DNA from: Saccharomycodes ludwigii
Taxonomy: Eukaryota > Ascomycota > Saccharomycetes > Saccharomycodales > Saccharomycodaceae
Length of the DNA stretch: 64,000 bases
Reading direction: 5' to 3'
Assembly (NCBI RefSeq): GCF_020623625.1
Contig: NC_060200.1
Location: 310,001-374,000 of the forward strand
Both the position numbers and the translations under genes were made by a program. This document shows positions 1 through 10,241 of this stretch, one piece after another (the stretch's first letter is position 1; each line of letters begins with the position of its first letter). The notes beneath the pieces were generated by a model. The model did not search any database. It was not told where the DNA came from and was given only the letters and a program-made list of their open reading frames with translations.

Positions 1-306
1 CTGTATTTTCACTTTAGGTATGCTGCTTATTGCTTCAAATATGGTTTTATTTTTAAACAATATTTGTTTAATTGGGATTTTTTTGACATTCTTGTTGTGG
101 TTTCCTGTCTTTTTGTTAATTTTCACACCTGGCGATGATATTATATCTTCAGTATTTTTATTATTATTATCAAAGTGATCCTTGTCATTTAAAAATACTA
201 GTCCAATATCTTCGTTTTCTTTTAAATCTTTATAAAATGTCCCAAAATGCACTTCTTCACGTAATTTAATAGAGTTTTTATCTTCTCCATGATCTATTGT
301 TTCCAT
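1..306 (-). CDS. Partial unknown protein, N-terminal 102 codons
   Basis: An open frame without stops runs from an ATG at 306-304 to the left edge of the window, so only the N-terminal 102 residues are present. The product begins METIDHGEDKNSI, is hydrophilic and Lys/Asp/Asn-rich, and has no signal peptide, membrane segment or recognisable domain in this part. A short Asn stretch lies in its middle. I do not recognise the family. The only context is that it is the left neighbour of RTG3 on the same strand, with 717 bp between them. The reading frame and ATG are seen; that it is a real gene is inferred from frame length and its smooth exit at the edge. Confidence 0.55.
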   Translation of the reverse strand, partial: METIDHGEDKNSIKLREEVHFGTFYKDLKENEDIGLVFLNDKDHFDNNNKNTEDIISSPGVKINKKTGNHNKNVKKIPIKQILFKNKTIFEAISSIPKVKIQ

Positions 307-429
307 ATGTTGTATTGATTTCGTTGATTTTTGCTAGGTTCATAAAGCTTGGAATTCCAATTATGAGACCTTTTCTTTATAACACTATTTAGCGGGAGGA
401 AGGGGAAAGGAGAAATGATAGTAATTTGG

Positions 430-540
430 ATTCTTTTTTTAATTTTTTTATTTTATTTTATTTTTTTATTTTATTTTATTTTTTTATTTTATTTTATTTT
501 TTTATTTTATTTTATTTTTTTTTTTTTTTTTTTTTTTTTT
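430..540. repeat. 18-bp T-rich minisatellite (TTTTTTATTTTATTTTAT units)
   Basis: About four to five copies of an 18-bp unit made of T7 followed by ATTTT blocks run in tandem and end in a pure T tract of about 25 bases. Confidence 0.8.
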
Positions 541-576
541 TATTTTAAGTGCTTATGAAAAACAAAATAATTATCT

Positions 577-577
577 T

Positions 578-610
<33 letters not shown>

Positions 611-611
611 A
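577..611. repeat. ATCT tetranucleotide microsatellite
   Basis: About eight uninterrupted ATCT units lie downstream of RTG3. Confidence 0.9.
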
Positions 612-946
612 TGGATAATAATGATACAATTAATAATTTTTTATAGTTGTACAAGTTAAATAATATTTTCTTGAGTGACTATCTTTCCCTTCCCCTCGAT
701 AAACTTGTTGTTCAAACAAAGTGCCACATTATTGAAAAAAATTTTTTTTTTTACTTAAATCATAGAATACTTATTAATGATGCCCCCCACTCCCATATAA
801 CCATTATATCCAGTTAATGGGTTACTTGTTTATTTTTTAATTATTTATATGAATAAATATACAAAGAAAACATACACATTTCATTGCAACAACATTTATA
901 AAAATTATTATTTACTTTCAAAGAAACCCATTCTCTAAAAAATTAC

Positions 947-948
<2 letters not shown>

Positions 949-983
<35 letters not shown>
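949..983. repeat. TA dinucleotide microsatellite
   Basis: A pure TA run of about 35 bp lies 40 bp past the RTG3 stop codon. TA-rich elements are typical of yeast 3' processing regions, so it may help mRNA end formation (inference). Confidence 0.85.
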
Positions 984-985
<2 letters not shown>

Positions 986-1023
986 ATGTGTTCATAGTTG
1001 TACTATACTAGAATGACGTAAAG

Positions 1024-2348
1024 CTATTTATAAAAGTTCAATAGAAAACTGGTATCTATATCATTTAATAACTTGGCATTTTCCTCTGCCTCTATTATAT
1101 TACCGCTTAAAAATTGCTCCAAATCAGCATCTTCCGAGACCTTGCTTTTGCCACTATTAGTGGTATTTACAGTTTTATCTTTTTCTTCAGCGGCATTGTT
1201 TGCAGTATTATTATTACAGTTATCCGTTTCCAATACATGAAGTGGTATAAATTCAAATCCGTCATTTGAAGTGGGTATCATATCTATTCTGGTATCTATG
1301 ATTCCTTCGCCGGCGAGCGTCTTGTTGTTTTTTTTATTAGTTAAACCCTCGGCATTTTTATTTTCAATATGAGTGCCGATACTCTCGTTTTGCTCTAGCT
1401 CATTTATTTTATGCAAAATAAAATTCTTCCTATCATTTTGTATGGTAATAACTTTTTCCAAAAATTTTAAATAATCTATAGCACCACATAAAACTATTCT
1501 TTTTTTAGGTTTGGTAGTTTTATTTTTCTTATAGACATCAAACAAGACATTTGGCACAATGGTACTTAATTCCTTAATCTTGTACTTAATCAATTCTCTG
1601 CGTCTCCTTTCAACCTCGTTATGTGAAGTTCTCTTTCTTTGTATTTTCTGTTGTTCAATAGAGGTAAATCCACTAGCAACAGAGGATGTAGCACTTCGTC
1701 CACCTATACTTTTAGTATCATTGGTAGAAACCCTTGCATCAAGAACTCTTGAACCTAAACTTTTTACACTTAAGGTATCCAAATTCTGCATTCTAGCCAC
1801 AATACTGCCAGTACCATTACCATTATTATTATTATTATTAGATAAATATGAGGAATTTCTTAATGTGTTTGATAGGAATTGACCATAATTAGAAGAAGTT
1901 TCTGAGTCGGCACCGCCACCAGAGATTATACTTGGAGTCAAAGTAGATGAATTATCTGTGTATATAGTTGAAGCTTCCTCATCTAAAAACGAGTAAGGTT
2001 CAAATAAAAAGTCATTAAATTGTGTAGAAGTGTGTGGTGGTGTTTTACTTTGCTGATTATCTGGAGTGCTATTATTAAGTTGGCTTGAAGTCAGCTGGTT
2101 TCGATTATTATAAGCTCTGGACGCGGATAACGATGAGGAAAAGGATGAGTTTTTCCTTTTACTTATGGGAAAAGAATTTGGTATATCGGTAGTAGTACTA
2201 GGCGTAAGCATTCTTTGGAAATGACTGTTATCTTTCAAGAATGATATATCAAGGACATCGGAGTCCTCGCCTTCTTTTTTCAAAGATATTATCGGCGTAG
2301 AATAATTTTCACTTTTCAGACTTGTGTTATGATTATTAGTATTATTTC

Positions 2349-2397
<49 letters not shown>

Positions 2398-2649
2398 AAG
2401 GTCCATGATGGAAAAATTAGAGTTATTGGTCAAATTTTTTTGTGTGGACACTCGCTGCTGCTGCTGCTGCTGCTGCAGTTGTTGTTGTTGATGGTTCTGT
2501 TGTTGTATTATTTCATCCAGTAACATTCTTTCTTCTTCTTCTAAAGATAAATTTCCCTGCTTGACAGTAATGGCATTATTTTTATTGACATTATTTATAG
2601 ATGATGTCCCATTTAAACTAATTTCCTTATCAAATAGATTAAAACTCAT
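1024..2649 (-). CDS. RTG3: Rtg3-type bHLH transcription factor of mitochondrial retrograde signalling
   Basis: This gene encodes 541 aa against about 486 in S. cerevisiae Rtg3. Rtg3 pairs with Rtg1, binds R boxes and activates genes of the TCA cycle start, peroxisomes and anaplerosis when mitochondria fail; Rtg2/Mks1 control its entry into the nucleus. A bHLH domain is seen at about residues 336-405, with basic region HNEVERRRRELIKYKIKEL, close to the Rtg3 sequence as I recall it. The last 35 residues contain EQFLSGNIIEAEENAKLL, which matches the conserved Rtg3 C-terminal block. The N-terminal half is low-complexity, with a Q-rich stretch at about 50-65, a poly-Asn tract at about 86-100 and many Ser/Thr-Pro sites, consistent with a phosphorylated activation region. 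The start MSFNLFDKEI is the first ATG of the frame. The gene is divergent from SFT2, as in S. cerevisiae. Confidence 0.93.
2347..2396. repeat. ATT/AAT trinucleotide run coding poly-Asn in RTG3
   Basis: Near-pure ATT units on the + strand encode the uninterrupted Asn tract of Rtg3. An adjacent CTG/TTG-rich stretch at 2453-2490 encodes Gln. Confidence 0.9.
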
Positions 2650-3181
2650 AATTATAACTATATGTAAGGGTGTTTGTTTATAACTACCTTTTTTTTTCTT
2701 CGTTGTTCTGTTAGGAGTGAGTTAAGATTAATCAGTTAGATGTTAAGATAACAAAAACAAAAATTAAATGTTTTTTTTTTTCCTGAAAAAAAAGGAAAGG
2801 AATTAAAATATAAAAAAAAATATTTTATCATTTTGGTTATTTCGGTTTTGAGCTGATGGACGCGGGCTGAGCGGGCTGAGCGGGTAAGTAAGAATGAGTC
2901 AGAGGCGTAAAAGGATGAAAGGAACTTTTTTTTATTTTTTTTTTATTTTTTTTTTTTATTCAATTCTAAATTTGCTAACCCGGCTGCCATTTTCTTTTTT
3001 TTTGTCTGTTATCAATTCTTTCCACAAGAAGGGGAAAAAAAAAACAAAAAAAAGATTAACAACAACGACAAACTCCTTTTAATAATAACATTATTCTAAG
3101 AATCGAGGCTTATCTGTGCCTGAGCACTTTTCTTTCTTATTTTTTTTTTTTTCTTAAGCACTCCATAACTCAATTAAAATA
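2650..3181. promoter_or_regulatory. Divergent RTG3/SFT2 promoter region
   Basis: These 532 bp separate the two start codons. Visible contents are poly(dA:dT) tracts, which exclude nucleosomes in yeast promoters, and a GC-rich 9-bp triplicate, GCGGGCTGA, at 2862-2888. No small gene is supported in it. Confidence 0.75.
2862..2888. repeat. Three tandem 9-bp GC-rich units (GCGGGCTGA)
   Basis: Two exact copies and one partial copy (GCGGGTAAG) lie head to tail in the RTG3/SFT2 promoter. They stand out sharply in an AT-rich background and could be a cluster of protein-binding sites (inference). Confidence 0.85.
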
Positions 3182-3808
3182 ATGAACACAGATCCATCTT
3201 CTTTAAGGGAATCATTTAACAAGTGGGCTCAATCAAGATCAGGTGATGATCAACCACAGGCACAACAACCAGGAATTTTCACCTCTTTTACAGATTCAAT
3301 AAATAGCACGGTAAATGATGTTTATAATAGACTACCTATATATAGACAAGATACTATTGACCAAGAACCTTCATGGTTTCAACTAAGCCGTTTTGAAAGG
3401 CTTTTACTTTTTTTTTGTTTTCTACTAGGTTCAATTGCATGTTTTGTCATTTGTGGCTTCTTATTCCCTATTTTAGCTACTAAACCTAGAAAATTTGGCT
3501 TACTTTGGAGTATGGGTAGTTTACTATTTGTTTTAGCGTTTGGTGTATTACAAGGCCCCGTCAGTTATTTGAAACACTTAATTACTAAGGAAAGATTACC
3601 GTTTACTGCTTTTTTTTTTGGTACTTGTTTAGGTACTATATATTTTGCAGCATTTGCTAAAGCCACTTTATTGACCATTGTTTTTGCTGTATTACAATTG
3701 TTTTCTATTATATGGTATGCTGTCAGTTATTTCCCCTTTGGTAGACAGGGGCTAACTGTATTGACCAATGTAGGCATCGGACAGGCAAGAGGAGCTTTAA
3801 ATATTTAA
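3182..3808 (+). CDS. SFT2: Sft2 Golgi membrane protein (t-SNARE-like traffic factor)
   Basis: This gene encodes 208 aa, close to the 215 aa of S. cerevisiae Sft2, a small Golgi membrane protein that acts with syntaxin Sed5 in retrograde traffic from endosomes to the Golgi. A hydrophilic N-terminus of about 80 residues containing SFNKWAQSRSGDD is followed by four closely spaced hydrophobic segments at about residues 78-100, 106-125, 135-155 and 157-180. The conserved family features are a WFQLSRFERLL lead-in to the first membrane span, a GLLWSMGSLLFVLAFGVLQGP loop and span, and a short polar C-terminus. The SFT2/RTG3/ECM21 neighbourhood is the same as on S. cerevisiae chromosome II and supports the call. 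Confidence 0.93.
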   Translation: MNTDPSSLRESFNKWAQSRSGDDQPQAQQPGIFTSFTDSINSTVNDVYNRLPIYRQDTIDQEPSWFQLSRFERLLLFFCFLLGSIACFVICGFLFPILATKPRKFGLLWSMGSLLFVLAFGVLQGPVSYLKHLITKERLPFTAFFFGTCLGTIYFAAFAKATLLTIVFAVLQLFSIIWYAVSYFPFGRQGLTVLTNVGIGQARGALNI

Positions 3809-4014
3809 ACATTGATTTATATCTATTTGAATCAATATACAATAAACTAAATATTATTTTATTTTATTTTGTATTTTCGATTACTGCATTCAATGTTTTA
3901 TAGTATTACATAAACATATACACATATATATATATATATGTACATGTATAATGATAAAAGTTTATACATGTGTGCATGTAAAATATAACTTTATATACGT
4001 AAGAAAAGTACAAT

Positions 4015-4074
4015 AAAAAAAAAAAAAAAAGAAAAAAAAAAGAAAGAGAAAAAAAAAAAAAAAAAAAAAAAAAT
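4015..4074. repeat. A-rich tract at the 3' end of the arrestin gene
   Basis: About 60 bp of nearly pure A, interrupted by a few G bases, abuts the stop codon of the minus-strand arrestin gene and lies between two convergent genes. On the transcript it reads as poly-U. Confidence 0.85.
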
Positions 4075-7000
4075 TTAGACTGTAAAAGTCTTATCCTCTT
4101 CACTTTCTCCAGGTTCTTCATCACTCATTAGTGGAACAGAATCATCATAGGTAGGTAACGTGGCTGGTAATTCCTCTTCGCTAGTAATCATCGATGACGA
4201 TGACGATGATGATGAATCGGAAGAACAGTCAGTATTGCCACTCACTGAACGACCTTGTTCTTCTTTTGGTTTAGTTGCAATCAAAATATCATCAATATTT
4301 CTAAAACCAGTTAAATGTGTAATATTTTTAGAGGTTTTATTATTATTACTACTCCCAGTACTATTAGTGGTAGCGCTCGTATTAGTACTGGTATTGTCGC
4401 TACCAGTAGCAGTTATGGTACTAACATGTTCAACATTTGAAACTTCACCATAAGAGTCATTTGACATGTGACTATCAATACTGTTATTTCTTGCAGCACA
4501 GTCGGGTATATTATGTTGCTGTTTCAATTTCAATCTCTGTTGAATTAAAACTGGAGTCAAGTTGCTACTGGCAGGTGTTACACTAGCACTGTTGTTTGTA
4601 CTGCTAGTACCACCATTCTTAATTTTCCTTGGATCTGCTGATGACAAAGATAAAAACTGAATATCTTCCATGCTATTATTATTTGCAGTTCCAGTATTAG
4701 AATGGCCCTTATTCAAATTCACATTGGCAGATTTAATCGGAACAGCCAAGGGAGAAGCAGGCACGCTAATAGCCTCTTCAAAAGAAGGCGGAGGTGCTAA
4801 CTCATCCAATTCATGCGCACTGATCACACTATCCATAACTGCCATATCATACGTTGGCAAGTCCATATTCCCACTACTACATAAATCGCTCATCATACAA
4901 ATCGGGGTATCAATTAGAACTTCGTAATGTCTTGTCTTTTGTGCTTGTTTATCATATTTGCTGATCCTTAATAATACTTCTAATTTATGTTTAACGTGTA
5001 TATTACTGAAATTAACACTATCTGTATATAACCCACGCTTGGGTATTTTATGCTTTATTTCATGCTGGACCTTGATGCCAGATCCACTGACAATCACTGG
5101 CTCAGAAATGGTAGGTGCAGTTGAATTGTTATTGGCGTTATATTCATTACTATGTCGCTGTTTCATGGCATTAATAGCAATTCCAGAAGAAGTGCCAGTA
5201 GCTGAAGTAGAATTTCTTCTGCTATTGGTTGTGGTACCAGCTGATATTGAATTCATTCTATTACTTGATGTGGCAGCAACTGAAGTTGAATTTCTTCTGC
5301 TGGATAATGACTGGTGCGATTTTATTGTACTGTTACTTTTATTAGAATTTTTATAATTATTTTTGTTCAGATCACTACTGTGTCTTTTAGTCACATCAGT
5401 AGAATCTGTGGCTGAATTATTAGGGCTAGCACTGTGAGTATGGTTGGATCCAATAGTGTTTAATAATGTCGATGTGCTACCATTCATATCTTCATTTGAT
5501 GCCATCGAACTTGCTTTATTTTTTCTACCAAACAATCCATTGATAACATTATTGCGGCGACTTGAGTTATGATTAGCTGACAATACCTTGTTAAACTCAT
5601 CTATACCATAGGGTGGCGGGATTCTATAACTACTAGAGCCATGACCTGAAGGTGATCGAATATTTTCAAACTTGGGAAACTTCAAATTAAATCTTAAAGT
5701 AACTGAATCAACAATATCATTAGAATATGAAAAAATATTTTCATTTTTACAATTTGTTACCACAGTTTCCTGCATGGACTCATTTCCCGATTTTTCCTTG
5801 GATTTAACTTCCACTAAGGACAAAACACGATCCTTTTTTCTTCTGTTTAAAAACTCCTGATGATATGGGTTGCATGGATCATGCAACAACGGATCAACTT
5901 GATCGAACTCGTACTCCAATCCTTTAGAAACCAGCGTGATCTTCTCAACAACACCAACCCTCAAGCGTTTCAGGTTTAAAGATTTATCTGTAGGTACCAA
6001 TTTAATTTTAATAGGCAATTCACTGTTTAAAGTAACATATTTTTGAGGAAGTGATATTTCATATGATAATGCATCATTCCAAACTCTGTTAATATAAATG
6101 GGCTTATCGGCAGTCGAAATTGACCTTAATGGCGGTGTCCTGACGATATTTAATGATTTATCACCATATATAACACCGAATTTATCATACACATCCTCTT
6201 CATTATTTGTGTTCTCATTAATATGAGTTAAAAATTTCTTAAAAAATTTGCCCCCAATTGGCGGACTAGAGGATAAACTACCGGCACTATTTACGCCACC
6301 GTTTTTAACATTAGTATTGTGAGTATATGCTTGACGATGGTGGTGTATATGGATCCCATGATGAGAGCTTCCACCACTTTTCGAAGAGGTTAAATCGTTC
6401 CCATTATTATGACGATGTTTTCCATCATTTTCCAGCAATGGCTTATTAACCAAAACACCACAATGTAGAGTGTGTCTGACTCTGGCAGATGGAACATAAA
6501 TAGTTTCTGGAATGTTGTTAGCAAAATATATCGGAATAAAAAAAACATATTCACCAGGCGCATAAAATTTTGTGCTTGTATTTATAGTATTTGTATCAGG
6601 CGAACAACCCAACTTATCGATCATAGGCTTCAACGAATCGACAAATATGTTCTTCCTTTTTGTTCCTAATGGTAAGTAAGGCTCTGTAATTATTTCTTCC
6701 AAGGGTTTGGACTTAAAAAGTGAAACGGGTAAAGAGGTTTCATTTTCTTGAACTGAATCGAATTGAATAAAAGTGCAAGCCTCACTCAATTTCAAATTCC
6801 ATTGAAGTTCACCAATTTTATAAAATTCTTTGGTGTTTTTCCGCTCGGGAGGGACTCCGTTATACCAATAAACTAAAGTATCACTTACTAGTCTGATAAT
6901 AACAGATTCAACAGGAGTTCTTTTTTTTAAAGATACAACAATAGCTACTTTATATGAAACTGCTGAATCTTCAATATCATCTAAAGAAGTATTACCATAG

Positions 7001-7411
7001 GGTGAGGCATTGGAGATATTCGGATTATTTTCAGTTGAGTTGAGAGTGGAGTGATCACCATTCAAAGCATTCGTCAATGTAGATAAAGGCGACGAGGACA
7101 TACCTGCAGAATTATTCATTATGCTTGATTGTGACGGCCTTGGGCCATCAAAACTATTGACCCGATTAGTAATAGAAGTATCTAAATTATAATTGCTATT
7201 GCTATTATCTAAGCCATTTAGTTGCTGAATATATTCATCATCTTGTGAAGATAAGGTCGGTAAAAATATATTTTCCCCTGAAGTTGCCAAAAATATATCA
7301 ATTGGGTATTTTTCATTCTCAGCGCAATTGCTTTTGTCATTGCTGTTAGTATTAGTATTACTATTATTGCCGTCATTATCGGTGTTTCTGTTGCTGTTAT
7401 TGTTACTAATG

Positions 7412-7462
<51 letters not shown>

Positions 7463-8883
7463 GAATTAGAGTTACCATCACCACCACTTAAAAAAATATC
7501 AGATTCATTTCTATCATTACCATGGAAAACAGTATGAGAAATTAATCTTGGTTTTAATAAACCCCTGTCATTTAAATAATTGCATAGTGAGTCAAAAGAT
7601 TTCTTTCTTGAATTTGTTCTTTTTAAAGCCGTAGAGTAATTAGGTCTGTGGTTATTGTCTGGAGAGTGATATAGATTATCAGCTGCAACCACATAATCAG
7701 GACTACTATTGCTAATATCATTTTCGTTTTCATAGTAATTTTGTGGGGAAGATGATGCGGATGTAAAAGAAGTTTGGCTACTGAAATTTAAAGTATGACC
7801 CCTACCACCATTAATACTTATAGGAGGAGTTCGCAAATCCATGGGGAGCTCAGATAATTCATTCAGATTGTTTCTACTACTATGGTCTGAATTTCCATTT
7901 TCATTTAGGAAAGCGTGCAAATTATTTAAACTACTACTATTTCTCCTACTATTGGATGATAAATTGTTATTTAGATTTAGTGTGGAATTGCTACGACGAA
8001 TACTACCTTTCCCTCTACTTATGTTGCTCTTTATAGGGGAAGGTGACGAGGAAAGATTGTTTGATTCATAGGATTCTGGTTTAAAATTAGGGCTTTTGAA
8101 ATGCATATTATTATTAGCCGTTGTTTTATCACTGCTATAAGAGGCTACATTCCGATTTGCAACGAGTACAGTGGAACTCCTCTTAATACCAGCATTAGAA
8201 GAATGCTGGCTCCTTGCAAGCTTAGTACTATCATGGGTATTAGGAGGCTGAGATAACATATTTCGTTGTTCCTTATCTGCTTCTTGTAATTGCGGAGTGC
8301 CCCAAATAGAATGTATAGTATCTCTAAATGATTTCTTTCTTCTTAATTGTACAGGATTGGCTTTCTCAGAGTCATTCATGAATAAAGGCAAAGATTGTCT
8401 TTTTTTCAAATTCTTCTCGGATAAACCGTTATTAACAGTCGATGGGTTTCTCAATTTTGGAGTAGAAAAATTAGTATCCACCTCTTGGTTACTTTTTGAT
8501 TTTGTTTTTTTGTTTGTATGACCCATATCTCTTGGTGTTGCCGATTTAACCGATGTAGTTTTATTTCTCTTTATTTTACTTTCTGATTTATTAGTATTGG
8601 AGATGTTACCATTAGTTTTGGCATGAGCAGAGCCATTATTGGTGTTTACAACTCCATTTTGATTTAGTTCTTTCCCTTTCAAATTTTGAGGACCTTTTTT
8701 ATCATTATTTGAAGCAGGAGTGATAGCGCTGCCAGTGTTGTTTACTGTACTAACATTATTTACTGTTGATGATTTCCGTGATGACGAACGGGTAGAATTA
8801 TTACTATTTCCAGCACTGTTATTTGCTGATTTAGTTTTATTATTTTTGTTATCACTATGAAAATGACTAAATAATCGACGCAT
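4075..8883 (-). CDS. ECM21: Arrestin-related ubiquitin-ligase adaptor (ECM21/CSR2 family)
   Basis: This gene encodes 1602 aa, much longer than S. cerevisiae Ecm21/Art2 and Csr2/Art8 (about 1120 aa each). These alpha-arrestins bind plasma-membrane transporters and bring in the ligase Rsp5 for ubiquitination and endocytosis. The arrestin core is seen in two parts: about residues 640-830, starting YKVAIVVSLKKRTPVESVI, and about 930-1300, with INRVWNDALSYEISLPQKYV and GLYTDSVNFSNIHVKHKLEV. PY-like Rsp5 motifs LPTYD occur near 1335 and near the C-terminus, and PPPSFEEA near 1360. The extra length is Ser/Asn-rich linker, including a pure Asn tract at about 475-490. S. cerevisiae has two copies from the genome duplication, so either symbol could apply; the single gene here is best read as the ancestor of both. 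Confidence 0.9.
7411..7461. repeat. ATT trinucleotide run coding poly-Asn
   Basis: About sixteen uninterrupted ATT units (AAT on the coding strand) encode the Asn tract of the arrestin. A pure tract like this is expected to be length-variable between strains. Confidence 0.92.
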
Positions 8884-8977
8884 ACCTAGAGTTTGTTTCC
8901 TTGGTTACTGGCTTTAATTTTCTTAACTCTTAAAGTTATAATCAAAACAATAACTTTATATTATTATTTTAAAACAC

Positions 8978-9020
<43 letters not shown>

Positions 9021-9647
9021 TGGTATTTCTATAAATAAATTTAGAGCTAGTAGTTTAGTATCAAATTTAGCTACAGTAATATTGTACGTCAGAAGTAAAT
9101 GACACAATTTTTTAATTTATTTTTTTTTATATGCAAAGGGTTACCAATAAAATGTGTATAATTTGATCTCTTTTTCCCTTTTCTTTTAGTTCACTTAAAT
9201 CAATTAATGTTGCTATATATATATATATATATATATTATCTGAATAAATAACAAATATATATTTCTTCAAAATAATTGATGCTTGTACATAACGATAATC
9301 TTTTGGGATTTAAATTTTAAAAAGGGGCAAAGAAAGTTTTTACTGGTATTAATAAAATACTGCGCAAAAGAAGGGAAAGCGAAAAAATTCAAAATAAAAA
9401 TACGAAAAAATTCAAAAATTCAAAAATTCAAAAATTCAAAAATTCAAAAAATACAAAAAAATACAAAAAAATACAAAAAAATACAAAAAAAATACAAAAA
9501 AATATAAAAAAATAAACTGATGAATAAAAATACGGAAAAGGTAAAAGTTGAGCGTTCTTTTAATAAGCGTAGTAATCCGATTAGATAATGATTAAAAACC
9601 CGATTCCTGGAATATCCAAGCTGACATTGTATGCCTGATCGGATTGT

Positions 9648-9684
<37 letters not shown>

Positions 9685-10241
9685 CAACGACGGGTTCATT
9701 ACATTCCCTTTAAATAACCTTAAAATACAAAAGGTATCAAGCTTCTTTCAAATCATTTAAAAATTAAGAATCTTGGTGTTTTAACTTTGGTTTCCCATTA
9801 ATCATGAAAAAGTAATAAGACTGGAATTTATATAAATTATACAAAATTCTATAATAGAATGGACTCAGTAATTTACTGGTAGCTCTTGACGTTTGTTACC
9901 CTTTTAAATTTAAAGCTTTACTCGTGAACCTTTAACAGATAAAAAAAAAAAAAAAAGATAAGATTATAATATTAGAATAGAAATTTCGTGCTCAAAATAA
10001 TTTCGAATATGTACACGGACAAGAAATCTTCGGATAGGAAATTTTCGGACTAAATAAAAAAAAAAATTGGTAAATAAAAAACAGAATGCAAAACATAGCT
10101 GTCTTTTTATAATAAAAATATTTTCAACATATTTTTTACGATTGAAAATATAAATTACACTCCTAAATTAAATTTCAATTCAATAAAATAAAATAAAATA
10201 AAAAACTAATACAACTACAAGTTAAAACTCTTCATAATAAT
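8884..10241. promoter_or_regulatory. Divergent arrestin/APL4 intergenic region
   Basis: The 1358 bp between two divergent start codons are rich in simple repeats: TA runs near 8980-9017, 9215-9235 and 9652-9681, tandem 8-bp and 10-bp arrays at 9407-9500, and A tracts near 9941-9956. I see no convincing protein gene; the open frames here are made of the tandem repeats. No tRNA or snoRNA boxes were recognised. Confidence 0.7.
9407..9500. repeat. Adjacent 8-bp and 10-bp tandem arrays
   Basis: Five copies of ATTCAAAA (C residues at 9413, 9421, 9429, 9437 and 9445, period 8) are followed at once by five copies of ATACAAAAAA (C residues at about 9454, 9464, 9474, 9484 and 9495, period 10-11). The second unit looks like a variant of the first with two extra A and one T-to-A change. 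Confidence 0.88.

Larger units (their letters stand above)
307..1023. other. Intergenic region with simple repeats
   Basis: This 717-bp stretch is the upstream region of the partial left gene and the downstream region of RTG3. It holds a TTTTATT-type minisatellite, an ATCT microsatellite, a TA dinucleotide run just before the RTG3 stop, and a 10-bp T tract near 743. No other gene or structured RNA is seen. Confidence 0.7.

Noticed and set aside
4015-4074. Poly-A tract as the tail of a retroposed element
   Set aside because: Similar tracts occur all over the window at gene ends, with no target-site duplication or element body attached.
9283-9653. Lys-rich and Phe-rich small open frames
   Set aside because: Both strands of the ATTCAAAA/ATACAAAAAA arrays are open by repetition; no conserved sequence.
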